A stretch of DNA of 64,000 nt from Salinimonas lutimaris (lineage in GTDB: Bacteria; Pseudomonadota; Gammaproteobacteria; Enterobacterales; Alteromonadaceae), in assembly GCF_005222225.1 (NCBI RefSeq), contig NZ_CP036536.1, forward strand, positions 3,682,001-3,746,000. Reading direction: 5' to 3'. The notes beneath the pieces are model-generated. The model saw only the letters and a list, made by a program, of their open reading frames with translations. It was not told where the DNA came from and did no database searches. Below are positions 40,163 to 49,679 of this stretch, piece after piece (positions within the stretch are counted from its first letter, which is position 1; every line of letters starts with the position of its first letter). The position numbers and the translations under genes are program-made.

Positions 40163-42052
40163 TTATCCTGTTATCATTTGAGCTTTTATCTGGTTTCGGC
40201 CGGCATGTTTTGCCTCATACAGCAAAGCATCAGCGGCGTTAAACAGCGCATCGGCCTGCGACTCATGTTCAATCACCCGGGTCGCTATACCGGCGCTAAT
40301 AGTCATATTGAGCCGCAGGGTGTCTATCTCAACCTCATGGGAACAGATGTTCTGACGAATGGTCTCAATTACCTGCTGAGCGCCTTCCGGCTCGGTATTG
40401 GGCAGCAGAATCACAAACTCCTCACCACCAAAGCGGCAAATATCGTCAGCCGGTCGTTTGATGGTCGACTGTAAGATACGGGCAATATGTACAAGACAGG
40501 CATCGCCGACACTGTGCCCGTGGGTGTCGTTAATTTTTTTGAAGTGGTCCACATCCAGCACCGCCAGCGATAAGGGGGTTTGTTCCCGGCGGCTACGACG
40601 GCTTTCGGCCAGCAGTCGTTTATCAAAATGCCGGCGATTTCGCAGCCCTGTGAGCGGGTCGATGGTGTTCAGGTTTTCCAGTTCTTTGTTAGCCTCAGAC
40701 AGCTCACGCAATGCTATTTCCAGCTCCAGTGTCCGCTCCTGTACTTCATATTCCAGCTCCTCCTGATGCTTTTGCTGCACATCAAACAATTCTGCCCGTG
40801 CTTTTAACATGGCACTTTCCTGCTCCAGCGCCTGAGCCTGCACTACCTGCATCTGTTCCCGGTTGTTGCTGTAGCTGATAGCCAGAATCAGTGCCAGTAA
40901 AGTGGTTTCTACACCAGCCCCGAGCATCAGCATATAGTTTGATGAAATCGGTGCGGTTATCAGCCCCAGATTATCCAGTGAGGCGGCAAAGGCACTGACC
41001 AGCAGGATAAACCAGGCAAAGGAGTAATACCTGGCAATGGCATCACCACGCAGGGCTATCCAGACACTGATGGATAAAGCCAGCATCACGGTGGCGCTCA
41101 GTAAGATCAGAAATACCTTGATAAGCAAGGCATAGGGCAAAATGAAGCTCAAGCCCATGCTTATTGCAAACACCGCTGCCAGCCCTTTGAGCAGCCGCGA
41201 TGCTTTAACACTGTGAGTCCAGACCCGGAGTAACCGGTTGGCAAACAGCATGGCAAACATAATGGTGGAATTGGCAAAAATGGTTACCGCTTTGCTTTGT
41301 AACCAGACCCATTCTGGCCAGATATACGCATACCCTAACCCGTGCATGGTGCCAATGGTCATGGCCAGTGAAAAGACATACCCGGCGTACATAAAAAAGG
41401 TCAGGCTGCCGGTGGTAACAAACAAAAACAGATTACTGAGCCCCATTGCCAGCAACAATCCCAGAAACAAGCCCATCAGTAGATTATCGGTAGCGGTAAA
41501 CGCGATGTAGTCGTTTTCTGTCCAGACCTGAACGGGTAATTTGATAGCGCCGCTGGTGGTCACCTTAAGTAGCACTTCAACCGGCTGATTTTGCTGCGGC
41601 AGCGCAAAGACCAGCGCCGGGACTTTAATGGCTCTGTCGGCAAACGCATTAAGATCGCCGCCATGATAATGGGCCAGACGCTGTGCTGACCCCTGACGAT
41701 AAATAAATACCCGTACATCATCTAACAGCGGGTAACTGATATTCAGCAGCGGTCGCTCGCTATCCAGCACACTGGCATCTAAAGTAAAGCGAAACCAGTA
41801 GGTGTCAGGGTGCATCCCCATACTGACCGGCATCTGTGCCGGCTGCCAGTTAATCCCGCTACTGGCAAATGCATGTTCGGCGGTGAGCTGGCCGGGCTGG
41901 TCGATGTAATAATCGATCTGGGTCACCGGCTGGGCACTGTGTTTAAACGGGGCCAGTGCCTGGTAAAAAAATATCAGCAAACCGGCGATGATCAGACAGG
42001 TTAACAGCATCCAGCCATCGTATCGCCGTTGTGGATTTTGAGAAAATTGCAC
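40163..42052 (-). CDS. Membrane diguanylate cyclase with 7TMR-DISM sensor
   Basis: A 629-residue protein: an N-terminal membrane anchor, a periplasmic 7TMR-DISMED2-type beta domain (about 45-185), seven hydrophobic segments (about 190-390), a coiled coil, and a GGDEF domain (about 450-625). The active site reads GGEEF and an RPAD I-site lies five residues before it, so it should make cyclic-di-GMP and be product-inhibited. It starts with GTG directly after the tatD stop (TAGGTG) and ends three bases before hemB. The sensed ligand is unknown. Confidence 0.93.
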   Translation of the reverse strand: MQFSQNPQRRYDGWMLLTCLIIAGLLIFFYQALAPFKHSAQPVTQIDYYIDQPGQLTAEHAFASSGINWQPAQMPVSMGMHPDTYWFRFTLDASVLDSERPLLNISYPLLDDVRVFIYRQGSAQRLAHYHGGDLNAFADRAIKVPALVFALPQQNQPVEVLLKVTTSGAIKLPVQVWTENDYIAFTATDNLLMGLFLGLLLAMGLSNLFLFVTTGSLTFFMYAGYVFSLAMTIGTMHGLGYAYIWPEWVWLQSKAVTIFANSTIMFAMLFANRLLRVWTHSVKASRLLKGLAAVFAISMGLSFILPYALLIKVFLILLSATVMLALSISVWIALRGDAIARYYSFAWFILLVSAFAASLDNLGLITAPISSNYMLMLGAGVETTLLALILAISYSNNREQMQVVQAQALEQESAMLKARAELFDVQQKHQEELEYEVQERTLELEIALRELSEANKELENLNTIDPLTGLRNRRHFDKRLLAESRRSRREQTPLSLAVLDVDHFKKINDTHGHSVGDACLVHIARILQSTIKRPADDICRFGGEEFVILLPNTEPEGAQQVIETIRQNICSHEVEIDTLRLNMTISAGIATRVIEHESQADALFNAADALLYEAKHAGRNQIKAQMITG

Positions 42053-42832
42053 CTATACCTCGGCTAACAACCTGAACAGCGCGAGCGTATTAGCATAGCT
42101 TTGTTCACTGAGCTGCGCCAAATCACGCCCGGTCAGCTCCGCCACTTTTTCGGCAATGGCCGGAATATTCGCCGGTTCGTTATTGCGTTTTCTCGGGCGC
42201 AGGTTTTTCGGAAAAAGATAGGGCGCATCGGTTTCCAGAATCAGCCGATCCGCGGGTATCTGGCTAACAGCCTGCTGTAACGCTTCTCCCCGTTTGGGAT
42301 CGCACACCCAGCCGGTGATGCCGATATACAGGTCAAACTCCAGGTACGCCTGCATCTGCTGCTGAGTCCCGGTAAAGCAATGGGCAATACCGCCCACCGG
42401 CGGGCACTGATTAAGACAGGTCAGTTGCTGCTGAAATGCATCTCGCTCATGCAGATATACCGGCATATTCAGACGTTTGGCAATGGCCAGCTGGGCATTA
42501 AAAACCTGGATCTGTACCGCAGGCTCAGAAAAGTTCCGGTTAAAATCCAGCCCGCATTCGCCAATGGCGACCACGCCGGGCTCGCCGGCCAGATGAGCCA
42601 GCCGGGTCAGGTCATCATCGCTGGCCAGACGGGCATTATGCGGATGTACCCCCAGCGTGTAGCACAACTGATCCGGATACTGTTGGTAAAGTTCCCGGGC
42701 GGCCTCCCACTCATCAGGGGCGGTGGTAATAAGGCAAATCCGGGTCACGCCCGCCTGCAGTGCGTTGTCCAGCACCAGGGGAATATCAAAGCGCCCATCA
42801 AGCAGATTCGCGCCGGCATCAAACCACTGCAT
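42053..42832 (-). CDS. tatD: TatD-family metal-dependent nuclease
   Basis: A TIM-barrel hydrolase of 259 residues. Despite the name, family members act as 3'-5' DNA exonucleases or quality-control nucleases. Metal ligands: the usual HxH near the N-terminus is replaced by FDAGANL, then GECGLDF, MPVYLHERDAF, GIAHCFTG, and ETDAPYLFP. The first motif is normally D-x-H-x-H; here the two histidines are missing (residues 4-8), which is noteworthy for activity. It follows the orphan periplasmic-protein gene and tatABC. Confidence 0.88.
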   Translation of the reverse strand: MQWFDAGANLLDGRFDIPLVLDNALQAGVTRICLITTAPDEWEAARELYQQYPDQLCYTLGVHPHNARLASDDDLTRLAHLAGEPGVVAIGECGLDFNRNFSEPAVQIQVFNAQLAIAKRLNMPVYLHERDAFQQQLTCLNQCPPVGGIAHCFTGTQQQMQAYLEFDLYIGITGWVCDPKRGEALQQAVSQIPADRLILETDAPYLFPKNLRPRKRNNEPANIPAIAEKVAELTGRDLAQLSEQSYANTLALFRLLAEV

Positions 42833-43366
42833 CTACTGTTGTCGCTTAACTTTAATACGGCGGTTGCTGTCCTCAACCCCCAGATAAAACACGCCCATTG
42901 CACCGCGCTCAATGGTCGCGGTGTCGCCGACCCGGGGCCTGAAAAAGGCGCTATTGGTTTGCTTCCACACCATGCCGTTATCCAGTGTAAGAGTGAACTT
43001 GCCCCGCTTGTCTTTTTCCACTTTGCTGATACCGGCAGAGATTTCATCAAGCTGGTCCTGCTGGTTTTTCTGCAGTCCAAACTCCGCCGGCGTTTGCCGG
43101 TTGGGCGCAGGCTGGGTGGTTGCTGGCGGACTCACTTTAGCGACCTGTCGGGCCGTATCCGACACCAGCGGCGCAGACTGTTTGGCAGGTGCCGGCGTCT
43201 GGCGCATAGTCGCGGTTAGCTGGTCATAGCAGGCCAGTCGTTTATCATCTGCGTCAATTTGCCCGCAATGACGCAACTGGGCAGCTACAGACTGAGCGCT
43301 CGCGGCACTGGCTGGCGCCGCCAGGCCTGCGATCAAAAATGCCAGAGGCAGGATTATTTTTTTCAT
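42833..43366 (-). CDS. Exported hypothetical protein between tatC and tatD
   Basis: The ATG at 43366 with AGAGGA six bases before it starts a signal peptide (MKKIILPLAFLIAGLAAPASA). The mature part has a short Cys pair region, HCGQIDADDKRLACYDQL, then a Pro/Gln-rich linker (about 55-95) and a C-terminal beta-rich part (TLTLDNGMVWKQTNSAFF, VGDTATIERG). The Cys...RLACYD motif recurs in several uncharacterised periplasmic proteins, including some linked to type VI secretion, but no T6SS genes are here. The function is not known. Confidence 0.72.
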   Translation of the reverse strand: MKKIILPLAFLIAGLAAPASAASAQSVAAQLRHCGQIDADDKRLACYDQLTATMRQTPAPAKQSAPLVSDTARQVAKVSPPATTQPAPNRQTPAEFGLQKNQQDQLDEISAGISKVEKDKRGKFTLTLDNGMVWKQTNSAFFRPRVGDTATIERGAMGVFYLGVEDSNRRIKVKRQQ

Positions 43367-43395
43367 TGCTTTCCTCTGTGGGGTGGTTTGGGTTG

Positions 43396-44166
43396 TCATG
43401 ATGGATTGTGCGTATCTGAAATACTGTTTTCCTGTTCATCGTCCTCGCGAACCCCCTTGCCAGCATAAATACCGCCCACAATGACCCCAATTTCAAACAG
43501 GATCCACATGGGCACTGCCAGCAGAGTCTGCGAAATCACATCCGGCGGGGTAAGCAACATGCCAATGACAAATGCCCCGACGATAACAAACGGGCGTTTG
43601 GCGCGCAGTGTTTTGGCATCGGTCACCCCGGTCCAGCACAACAGAATAATGGCAATGGGAATCTCAAACGACACGCCAAAGGCAAAAAACAGTTTAAGGA
43701 CAAAGTCCAGATAGCTGGAGATATCGGTGCTGACTGTAACGCCACTAGGCGCCACATTGGTAAAGAATGCAAAGGCCAGCGGAAAGACCACAAAGTAGGC
43801 AAAAGCCATACCGGCATAAAACAGTAAGGTACTGGAGATAAGCAGCGGCACCACCAGCTTTTTCTCATTTTGATATAAGCCCGGTGCCACGAACGCCCAT
43901 ACCTGATACAGCACATAGGGAATGGCAATAAAAAATGACAATACGAGAGTCAGTTTAAACGGGGCGAAAAAAGGTGAAGCCACATCCGTTGCAATCATTG
44001 AGGCATTTTCGGGCAGCACATCCATCAGCGGACGGGCCAGATAATGGTAAAGATCTTCAGCAAAATACACCAGGCAGAGAAATACCACCAGCACGCTGAG
44101 TAAAGCACGTAAGATTCGGTTTCGCAGCTCAATAAGATGCGAAATCAGGTTGTTAGCGTCGGTCAT
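43396..44166 (-). CDS. tatC: Sec-independent translocase subunit TatC
   Basis: A 256-residue protein with six membrane segments that binds twin-arginine signal peptides at the inner membrane. The N-terminal [15 protein letters not shown] stretch, the [11 protein letters not shown] cap and the FGVSFEIPI stretch are typical. It overlaps tatB by four bases (ATGA). The C-terminal tail ([16 protein letters not shown]) is acidic. Confidence 0.98.
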   Translation of the reverse strand: MTDANNLISHLIELRNRILRALLSVLVVFLCLVYFAEDLYHYLARPLMDVLPENASMIATDVASPFFAPFKLTLVLSFFIAIPYVLYQVWAFVAPGLYQNEKKLVVPLLISSTLLFYAGMAFAYFVVFPLAFAFFTNVAPSGVTVSTDISSYLDFVLKLFFAFGVSFEIPIAIILLCWTGVTDAKTLRAKRPFVIVGAFVIGMLLTPPDVISQTLLAVPMWILFEIGVIVGGIYAGKGVREDDEQENSISDTHNPS

Positions 44167-44465
44167 TCGTCTTTCTTATAGGGTTCCTGCACAGACTTGG
44201 CAGCGTCTTTTAATTCATCCACACTTTTTTTTAAGTCAGGAGAGATGTCTTTAAGCCCCTGTTGCTCGGCTTTTTTCAGATTTTCGTGAAGCTCATGAAC
44301 CCGTAACTGGTGTTCGACTTCCTGTTTGAATCCGGTGGCCGCGTTACGCACGCTGCGTACCGTGCTGATGGTAGAGCGAATAGCTCCGGGCAAACGCTCC
44401 GGGCCCAGCACCAGCAGCGCCAGTACGCCGATAACCAACAGTTCCCAAAAGCCGATATCAAACAT
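44163..44465 (-). CDS. tatB: Sec-independent translocase subunit TatB
   Basis: A 100-residue protein: one membrane segment ([21 protein letters not shown]) with the conserved Glu, Pro hinge in GPERLPGAI, then an amphipathic helix and a charged tail. It is shorter than E. coli TatB (171). Start overlaps the end of tatA by one base. Confidence 0.96.
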   Translation of the reverse strand: MFDIGFWELLVIGVLALLVLGPERLPGAIRSTISTVRSVRNAATGFKQEVEHQLRVHELHENLKKAEQQGLKDISPDLKKSVDELKDAAKSVQEPYKKDE

Positions 44466-44707
44466 CAGGATTTTTCTTTTACGTTGTTCTGCGTATCGGT
44501 TTGCGCAGACTCAGACTCGCTTTTATTTTCCATTTGCTGATTTTTTTCGAAATCAGCATCTTTTTTTTCTTCTTCCGATACTGCTTTCTTAAAGCCTTTG
44601 ATGGCGCCACCTAGGTCACTGCCTATGCCTTTTAGTCGCTTTGTGCCAAATAATAACACCACAATGACAAGTACAATCAGTAACTGCCAGATACTAATAC
44701 CGCCCAT
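44465..44707 (-). CDS. tatA: Sec-independent translocase subunit TatA
   Basis: An 80-residue pore-forming subunit: [21 protein letters not shown], then the FGTKRL hinge and [15 protein letters not shown] amphipathic helix, and a charged tail. It is the first gene of tatABC with an AAGGAGA site upstream. Confidence 0.97.
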   Translation of the reverse strand: MGGISIWQLLIVLVIVVLLFGTKRLKGIGSDLGGAIKGFKKAVSEEEKKDADFEKNQQMENKSESESAQTDTQNNVKEKS

Positions 44708-44894
44708 AAACTTCTCCTTTCAATAAGAATTACCAGTATGCCATTGCATGTCCAACCTTTCACCATGATATTTGAACTATAGTGAGATTAAGGCGGCACA
44801 CTGTTTAACATCTTTAAACAATTCACCTGTTCTGTTTGACTTATGCTGCGTATCAACTGATTCTGAACTCAAGGGAAATGTAGTAAGGCACGGT

Positions 44895-45854
44895 ATGGCA
44901 TGTATTTTTTTGGCGGTGTGTCCGTTGCTGGCAATGCCTGCAACACCGCTACCGGTACCAGATAAACCCGCACCTGCCCTGCAGGTGCCGCACGCTGATG
45001 CGCCGGTTATCCATGACAGCTGGATGGATGAGTGGCAGGACAACCTGACCAGCTCAATGAATTATACCGTGCAGCAGGTAGATAACTTTTTTGCCCTGAA
45101 AGGGGCTGATCAGTACAACAAAGCAAGGGCGCAGGGACGCATCAGCCTGGGCTGGGAGCCCCGGTCCCGGGATATGAGTGAGTTTGATCTGCGCTTTAAA
45201 ATCAGAGTGAAACTGCCGGCATTAGAAAATCGGGTAGACTTGCTGCTCAGCGATGACGAAAACTTTGATAATCAGGCTTCGATAAAAGCCGCTCGTCAGC
45301 CAATTCAGCGGCGCAGCGACAACACTACTATTGCTCTGGCCTACCGGGCCAGCGATGATGCCAAACTATCGTACCGGCTGGGAACCGGCCGGCGCGGCCA
45401 AATCTATGCTAAAACCCGATTTGAGGATATGGCCGCCTGGTCAAATCAGCTGGCCCTGTTTTACGATGCCGAAGCCTATTACTACAACCGCGATGAGTTC
45501 GGCGCTGAGTTGGGGGCTACCATTCAGTACATCAGTCGGCATGACCATGTTTTCAGGTTCAATAATCGCTATTTTTACCGGGACATGATGGAAGACTGGA
45601 TCTGGCGTCATGAGGCCCAGTATCTGCACCCGATTGATGAACAGGCCGCCATGATTTACACCCTGTTTGTAGAAGGAGGCACCGAGCCGGAAAATCAGGT
45701 GGGCGAGGTGTATACCAGCGCCAAATGGCGCTCTAACCCGCTGCGGGAGTGGCTGTTTTTTGAGCTTGAACCCTTTGTGTTGTTTTTGCGGGACGAGGAT
45801 TTCAAGCCCTCTTACGGAATGGCGATGCGGGTTGAAGTGTACTACGGCGGGTAG
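44895..45854 (+). CDS. Exported hypothetical protein, possible outer-membrane barrel
   Basis: The frame is open from 44772, but the ATG at 44895 (AAGG six bases upstream) begins a signal-like segment (MACIFLAVCPLLAMPA). The 319-residue product then has a Pro-rich stretch and, from about residue 80, many alternating strands with Tyr and Phe (YKAMSEFDLRFKIRV-like; AYYYNRDEFGAEL; RFNNRYFYRDMM; WLFFELEPFVLFLRDED), and ends VEVYYGG. That pattern fits an outer-membrane beta barrel, though the last residue is not aromatic. I do not recognise the family. It is divergent from tatA. Confidence 0.65.
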   Translation: MACIFLAVCPLLAMPATPLPVPDKPAPALQVPHADAPVIHDSWMDEWQDNLTSSMNYTVQQVDNFFALKGADQYNKARAQGRISLGWEPRSRDMSEFDLRFKIRVKLPALENRVDLLLSDDENFDNQASIKAARQPIQRRSDNTTIALAYRASDDAKLSYRLGTGRRGQIYAKTRFEDMAAWSNQLALFYDAEAYYYNRDEFGAELGATIQYISRHDHVFRFNNRYFYRDMMEDWIWRHEAQYLHPIDEQAAMIYTLFVEGGTEPENQVGEVYTSAKWRSNPLREWLFFELEPFVLFLRDEDFKPSYGMAMRVEVYYGG

Positions 45855-45881
45855 ATGTTTTTGTGGCATACAAAGCATAAA

Positions 45882-45913
45882 AAACCCGCTGTATCATCGA
45901 TAGCAGCGGGTTC
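45882..45913 (-). terminator. Terminator after ilvH
   Basis: A 9-bp stem (aacccgctg / cagcgggtt) with a 12-base loop, followed on the minus strand by a run of T. It may also stop the convergent plus-strand gene ending at 45854. Confidence 0.78.
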
Positions 45914-45941
45914 TTATCAGCTGATAATGACGGACTGATGA

Positions 45942-46439
45942 TTAAGGTCTCAGTGCCCGCTCACCGCGGGATAAGCCGCATACGCCGGTCCGTGAAGACT
46001 CAATAATTTCAGCACACTGGTTCATGGTACTGGAAAAAGCATCCAGTTTGTCCGAGGTGCCGGTCAGCTCAATGGTATAGTTACTGGCGGTCACATCCAG
46101 AATCCGGGCCCGGAAAATATCCGCATTACGCTTAACCTCGGCCCGCATCGATTCAGTACGAGTAGCCACCTTAACCAGCATCAGTTCACGCTCAACATGC
46201 GCGCCGTCGGTTAAATCAATGACTTTGAGCACGTCAATCAGCTTATTCACCTGCTTGGTAATCTGCTCAATAACCTTATCATCACCGTGAGTCGTGATAG
46301 TCAGGCGTGACAGGCTGGCATCATCGGTAGGCGCCACACATAATGAGTCCACATTGTAGCCACGCTGGGAAAACACCCCAACAATACGTGACAGCGCTCC
46401 AGGGGCGTTTTCCATTAGTACTGAGATAATTCTTTTCAT
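45942..46439 (-). CDS. ilvH: Acetolactate synthase small (regulatory) subunit
   Basis: 165 residues with an N-terminal ACT domain (ISVLMENAPGALSRIVGVFSQRGYNVDSLCV) that binds valine and a C-terminal second ACT-like half. It activates and feedback-regulates the large subunit. The ATG overlaps the ilvI stop by one base (TGATG), so the two are translationally coupled and made in similar amounts. Confidence 0.97.
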   Translation of the reverse strand: MKRIISVLMENAPGALSRIVGVFSQRGYNVDSLCVAPTDDASLSRLTITTHGDDKVIEQITKQVNKLIDVLKVIDLTDGAHVERELMLVKVATRTESMRAEVKRNADIFRARILDVTASNYTIELTGTSDKLDAFSSTMNQCAEIIESSRTGVCGLSRGERALRP

Positions 46440-48157
46440 CAGGTACGCTCCGTTTTACTCAGGCGCATGTCATCCATGGCACCAAATTTAATCTGCATGG
46501 GATATACGTGCTCATTCTGATCCACCGCTATATCCATGAATACCAGACGATCGGTGTAGCTGAAACACTTCTCCATCGCCGCGTCCAGGTCTTCCAGTTT
46601 GTCGACCCGGATGCCTACGTGACCGTAGGCTTCTGCCAATTTTACAAAATCCGGCATCGAGTCCATATAGGAATGAGAATGACGACCTTTGTAAATCATA
46701 TCCTGCCACTGGCGTACCATGCCCAGTGCCCGGTTATTCAGCGAGATAATTTTGACCGGCAGATTGTACTGCAGGGCGGTCGATAACTCCTGAATATTCA
46801 TCTGAATACTACCATCCCCGGTAACTACTACCGATACCGCATCAGGGTGAGCAAACTGTACGCCCATCGCCGCAGGCAGACCAAAGCCCATGGTGCCAAG
46901 ACCACCGGAGTTAATCCACTGACGGGGCTTTTTGAACGGGTAATACAGGGCCGCAAACATCTGGTGCTGGCCAACATCAGAGCTGACATAGGCATCACCA
47001 TGGGTGTGTTTGTACAGCGCTTCAATCACTTTTTGTGGCTTGATTACCTCTTCAGACTGCTCATAGTTCAGGCACTGACGGGTACGCCACTGATTGATTT
47101 GCTCCCACCATTCGCCCAACTTATCGCGCTGCGTAGCGGCCTGCACGTCTTTTAGCTGATCCAGAATCTGTTCTACAACGTGGTCAACCGACCCTACCAC
47201 CGGAATATGTGCATTCACGGTTTTAGAAATCGACGCCGGGTCGATATCCACATGAATGATTTCGGCATGCGGACAGAATTTTTCCACGTTGTTAGTTACC
47301 CGGTCGTCGAACCGCGCACCCAGCGCTAAAATGCAGTCAGCATTATGCATGGTTTTGTTGGCTTCCAACGTACCGTGCATACCCAGCATGCCAACAAACT
47401 GATCATGCGTACCAGGAAAAGCGCCTAAGCCCATCAGGGTACAGGTGACCGGGGCAGCCAGCTTTTCAGCCAGCTCAATCACGCGGTTTGAGGCGCCGGC
47501 GGCAATTGCACCACCACCTACATAAAGTACCGGACGCTTTGCTTTGGCCAGGGATTTAACCGCTTTTTTCACCTGTCTGGGATGGCCTTTCTCAGTCGGA
47601 CTGTAAGAGCGCATCGTCACATCCGTCGGAAAATGATACGGATGCGAGTCAGCCACATTCACCAGATCTTTGGGTAAATCCACGACCACCGGGCCCGGAC
47701 GACCACTGTTGGCAATGTAATAGGCCTTAGCAATGGCTTCAGGAATATCCACTGCGCGCTTGACCAGAAAACTGTGTTTTACGATAGGCCGGGAACAGCC
47801 CACCATATCGGTTTCCTGAAACGCATCTTCACCAATGTGCATGGACGGCACCTGACCCGACAGAACCACCATCGGAATAGAGTCCATATATGCCGTCGCA
47901 ATACCGGTAATGGTATTGGTTGCACCCGGACCAGAAGTCACCAGAACTGTGCCAGTTTTTCCTGTTGAGCGGGCGTAACCGTCGGCCATATGCGCGGCCG
48001 CCTGTTCGTGACGTACGAGGACATGTTTGACATCATCCTGCGCAAATAACGCATCGTAAATGTCAAGTACGGCACCACCTGGGTAACCGAACACATGTTC
48101 TACTCCTACATCTTTTAGCGCTTCCACCACCATGGCGGCGCCCGACATCATCTTCAC
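46439..48157 (-). CDS. ilvI: Acetolactate synthase large (catalytic) subunit
   Basis: A 572-residue thiamine-diphosphate enzyme for the first shared step of valine, leucine and isoleucine synthesis. Seen: the N-terminal [16 protein letters not shown] with the catalytic Glu in [15 protein letters not shown], the FAD region, and the TPP motif [21 protein letters not shown] at 48157 lies eight bases after GGAG; an ATG two codons on is possible. The 200-base upstream region holds an AT-rich inverted repeat. Confidence 0.97.
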   Translation of the reverse strand: MKMMSGAAMVVEALKDVGVEHVFGYPGGAVLDIYDALFAQDDVKHVLVRHEQAAAHMADGYARSTGKTGTVLVTSGPGATNTITGIATAYMDSIPMVVLSGQVPSMHIGEDAFQETDMVGCSRPIVKHSFLVKRAVDIPEAIAKAYYIANSGRPGPVVVDLPKDLVNVADSHPYHFPTDVTMRSYSPTEKGHPRQVKKAVKSLAKAKRPVLYVGGGAIAAGASNRVIELAEKLAAPVTCTLMGLGAFPGTHDQFVGMLGMHGTLEANKTMHNADCILALGARFDDRVTNNVEKFCPHAEIIHVDIDPASISKTVNAHIPVVGSVDHVVEQILDQLKDVQAATQRDKLGEWWEQINQWRTRQCLNYEQSEEVIKPQKVIEALYKHTHGDAYVSSDVGQHQMFAALYYPFKKPRQWINSGGLGTMGFGLPAAMGVQFAHPDAVSVVVTGDGSIQMNIQELSTALQYNLPVKIISLNNRALGMVRQWQDMIYKGRHSHSYMDSMPDFVKLAEAYGHVGIRVDKLEDLDAAMEKCFSYTDRLVFMDIAVDQNEHVYPMQIKFGAMDDMRLSKTERT

Positions 48158-48266
48158 AGTCGTGTCTCCTGTTAATCAGTTAGAAATCGAAAGCTTGTTT
48201 CCTACAGCCGGACTATATCGAAGGTGTTAGGAAGTTAAAACAGTAAATCGCAGAAAAGTGAGATGC

Positions 48267-48296
48267 ATATCCCAATATATTAAAATATTAGGATAT
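48267..48296. promoter_or_regulatory. AT-rich imperfect inverted repeat upstream of ilvI
   Basis: A 30-base palindrome: perfect ATATCC / GGATAT outer arms and CAATAT / ATATTA inner arms with one mismatch around ATTAAA, 110 bases before ilvI and 64 bases past the end of maoP. It may be a regulator site or a small hairpin; the function is a guess. Confidence 0.35.
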
Positions 48297-48359
48297 ATCT
48301 TTCGTTTTAGGCTAAATTTCACGCAAAAAGCGGACAATTATTTACACTACATTAACAAA

Positions 48360-48743
48360 CTATTCATCGTCGACTTCTATTTCCAGGCCGGTGTCGTCAA
48401 CCGAGTCTGTTTCTTCATCGTCATCGTCGCTGGCGGCCACTTTTGCTGAACCATAAATACTGGCTGTTTTGGGCCGGTTAATCCGGTTTTGGTATTTTAG
48501 CCAGGCTTTCTCGGTGGCCGAATGTGGTTCACGCAGTCCCAGCGCTACATCAATATATCCGCGCTCTTCTGCTGTTTCGGGCGTCAGTTCGCCGTCAACC
48601 AGCGCAGCGATCAAACTACCATGACTGGTTAACAGTTTGCTTTCTGAAATCGAAAAATCACCGGAGCGTGAAAATCCGTACGGATAATGACGTTTGTCCA
48701 CAAAAGGACGTTTTGAAAGAGATTCTCGCGTTAACAAAGCCAT
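48360..48743 (-). CDS. maoP: MaoP (DUF413) macrodomain Ori organisation protein
   Basis: 128 residues; the ATG at 48743 is used (a TTG two codons upstream is unlikely). The DUF413 core is clear: DKRHYPYGFSRSGDFSISESKLL, then GYIDVALGLREPHSATEKAWLKYQNRI, matching E. coli MaoP (YifE). E. coli MaoP acts on a maoS DNA site to keep the Ori macrodomain insulated. The tail is very acidic (DDDDEET, DDTGLEIEVDDE). Neighbour ilvI also recalls the E. coli ilv region. Confidence 0.88.
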   Translation of the reverse strand: MALLTRESLSKRPFVDKRHYPYGFSRSGDFSISESKLLTSHGSLIAALVDGELTPETAEERGYIDVALGLREPHSATEKAWLKYQNRINRPKTASIYGSAKVAASDDDDEETDSVDDTGLEIEVDDE

Positions 48744-48762
48744 AATCAAACCCTTCTCATGA

Positions 48763-48984
48763 ATGGTTGGACGGGCGTATAAGTATGCCCAGCGTGACTG
48801 TCAGCTGCCTGGCTCTCCGTGGTTGGCAACAAGCGTATATTTCGCAGTGTTCATTGGGGTTTTAGTGCAAATAATAACCAGCGTCAATGAAAAACTACGA
48901 CAGGGGTTACTTTTTAATAATTTTGCTGATTTGCAAACCCGACCAGACGTGAAAATTGGTGGGTCGAACGAGACTGGTCACTAA
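48763..48984 (+). other. Uncertain short frame in the maoP-DUF4442 gap
   Basis: The 331-base gap from 48744 to 49074 holds one 73-residue plus-strand frame with a hydrophobic middle (TSVYFAVFIGVLVQII) and no family I know. After its stop, another frame (48930-49155) reads protein-like (WVERDWSLNKQLKED...) without a start codon, overlapping the DUF4442 3' end. This could be a decayed gene split by a frameshift, or chance. No promoter or terminator is evident. Confidence 0.25.
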
Positions 48985-49074
48985 ACAAGCAGCTTAAGGA
49001 AGATATTAGAAAGGGTGGCGCCGCCGGTGATTTGCCCTCCCCTGACGACGCCGCGCAGATTGATTATATTGTTA

Positions 49075-49569
49075 TTAACTGCGCTTTTTGGGCACCCAGG
49101 CCCAAATCATTTCACACAGTACAGGCTCAATATTCTGAGCATCGGTCACCTTGACCGGTACTGTAACCTCACCTTTGTCCTGATCTTGCATTAGCTGAAT
49201 CTGTTCATCAGTGAGCCAGGCCACCGCCGTCATGTCGCCACTGGCACGCTTGACGTAGTTTAGTTTCATGGATTTGATTAATGGCAGTTTATCGCCGGGT
49301 AGATTGGTACCCACAATAAAGCCGGTTGCCGACTCAGCCAGTAGGGCCATCCCTGCCGCATGCACGCTGCCAATATGATTTTGCACTTTTTTGTAGTTTT
49401 TTTGCCGGAACGTCACAGATTTTAAATCAGTTTCCAGAATTTCCAGGCTCACTGTACGGGTCAGTTTGACCTTGAAACGAAACATTGCGGTAAGCAGACG
49501 CTTAGCCAACCAGTCAGGGTACTGATTAACCTTTTTTGCGTATTGCCGAAGAGGGTTTGCACTTGCCAT
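49075..49569 (-). CDS. DUF4442 hotdog-fold protein
   Basis: A 164-residue protein with the hotdog thioesterase-like plan: HIGSVHAAGMALLAESATGFIVG contains the His and Ser-rich helix, followed by beta strands to VLCEMIWAWVPKK. Relatives are called DUF4442 and are presumed acyl-CoA thioesterases, but no activity is proven. It stands alone with about 110 bases to the TPR-sulfotransferase. Confidence 0.85.
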   Translation of the reverse strand: MASANPLRQYAKKVNQYPDWLAKRLLTAMFRFKVKLTRTVSLEILETDLKSVTFRQKNYKKVQNHIGSVHAAGMALLAESATGFIVGTNLPGDKLPLIKSMKLNYVKRASGDMTAVAWLTDEQIQLMQDQDKGEVTVPVKVTDAQNIEPVLCEMIWAWVPKKRS

Positions 49570-49679
49570 GAGCTATTATCTTTATTATCTGGTAAGACCA
49601 GTAGAATAGGGGGAAGCCCGCCAAATTGCAACACCTTGGCTGAGCGCAGGATACAAATCGCGTACTTAATGTGCGTCAG

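Noticed and set aside
48180-48280. ilv leader peptide (13 codons from an ATG at about 48268 on the minus strand) and attenuator
   Set aside because: Only four branched-chain codons, no ribosome-binding site at a proper distance, and no hairpin followed by a T-run.
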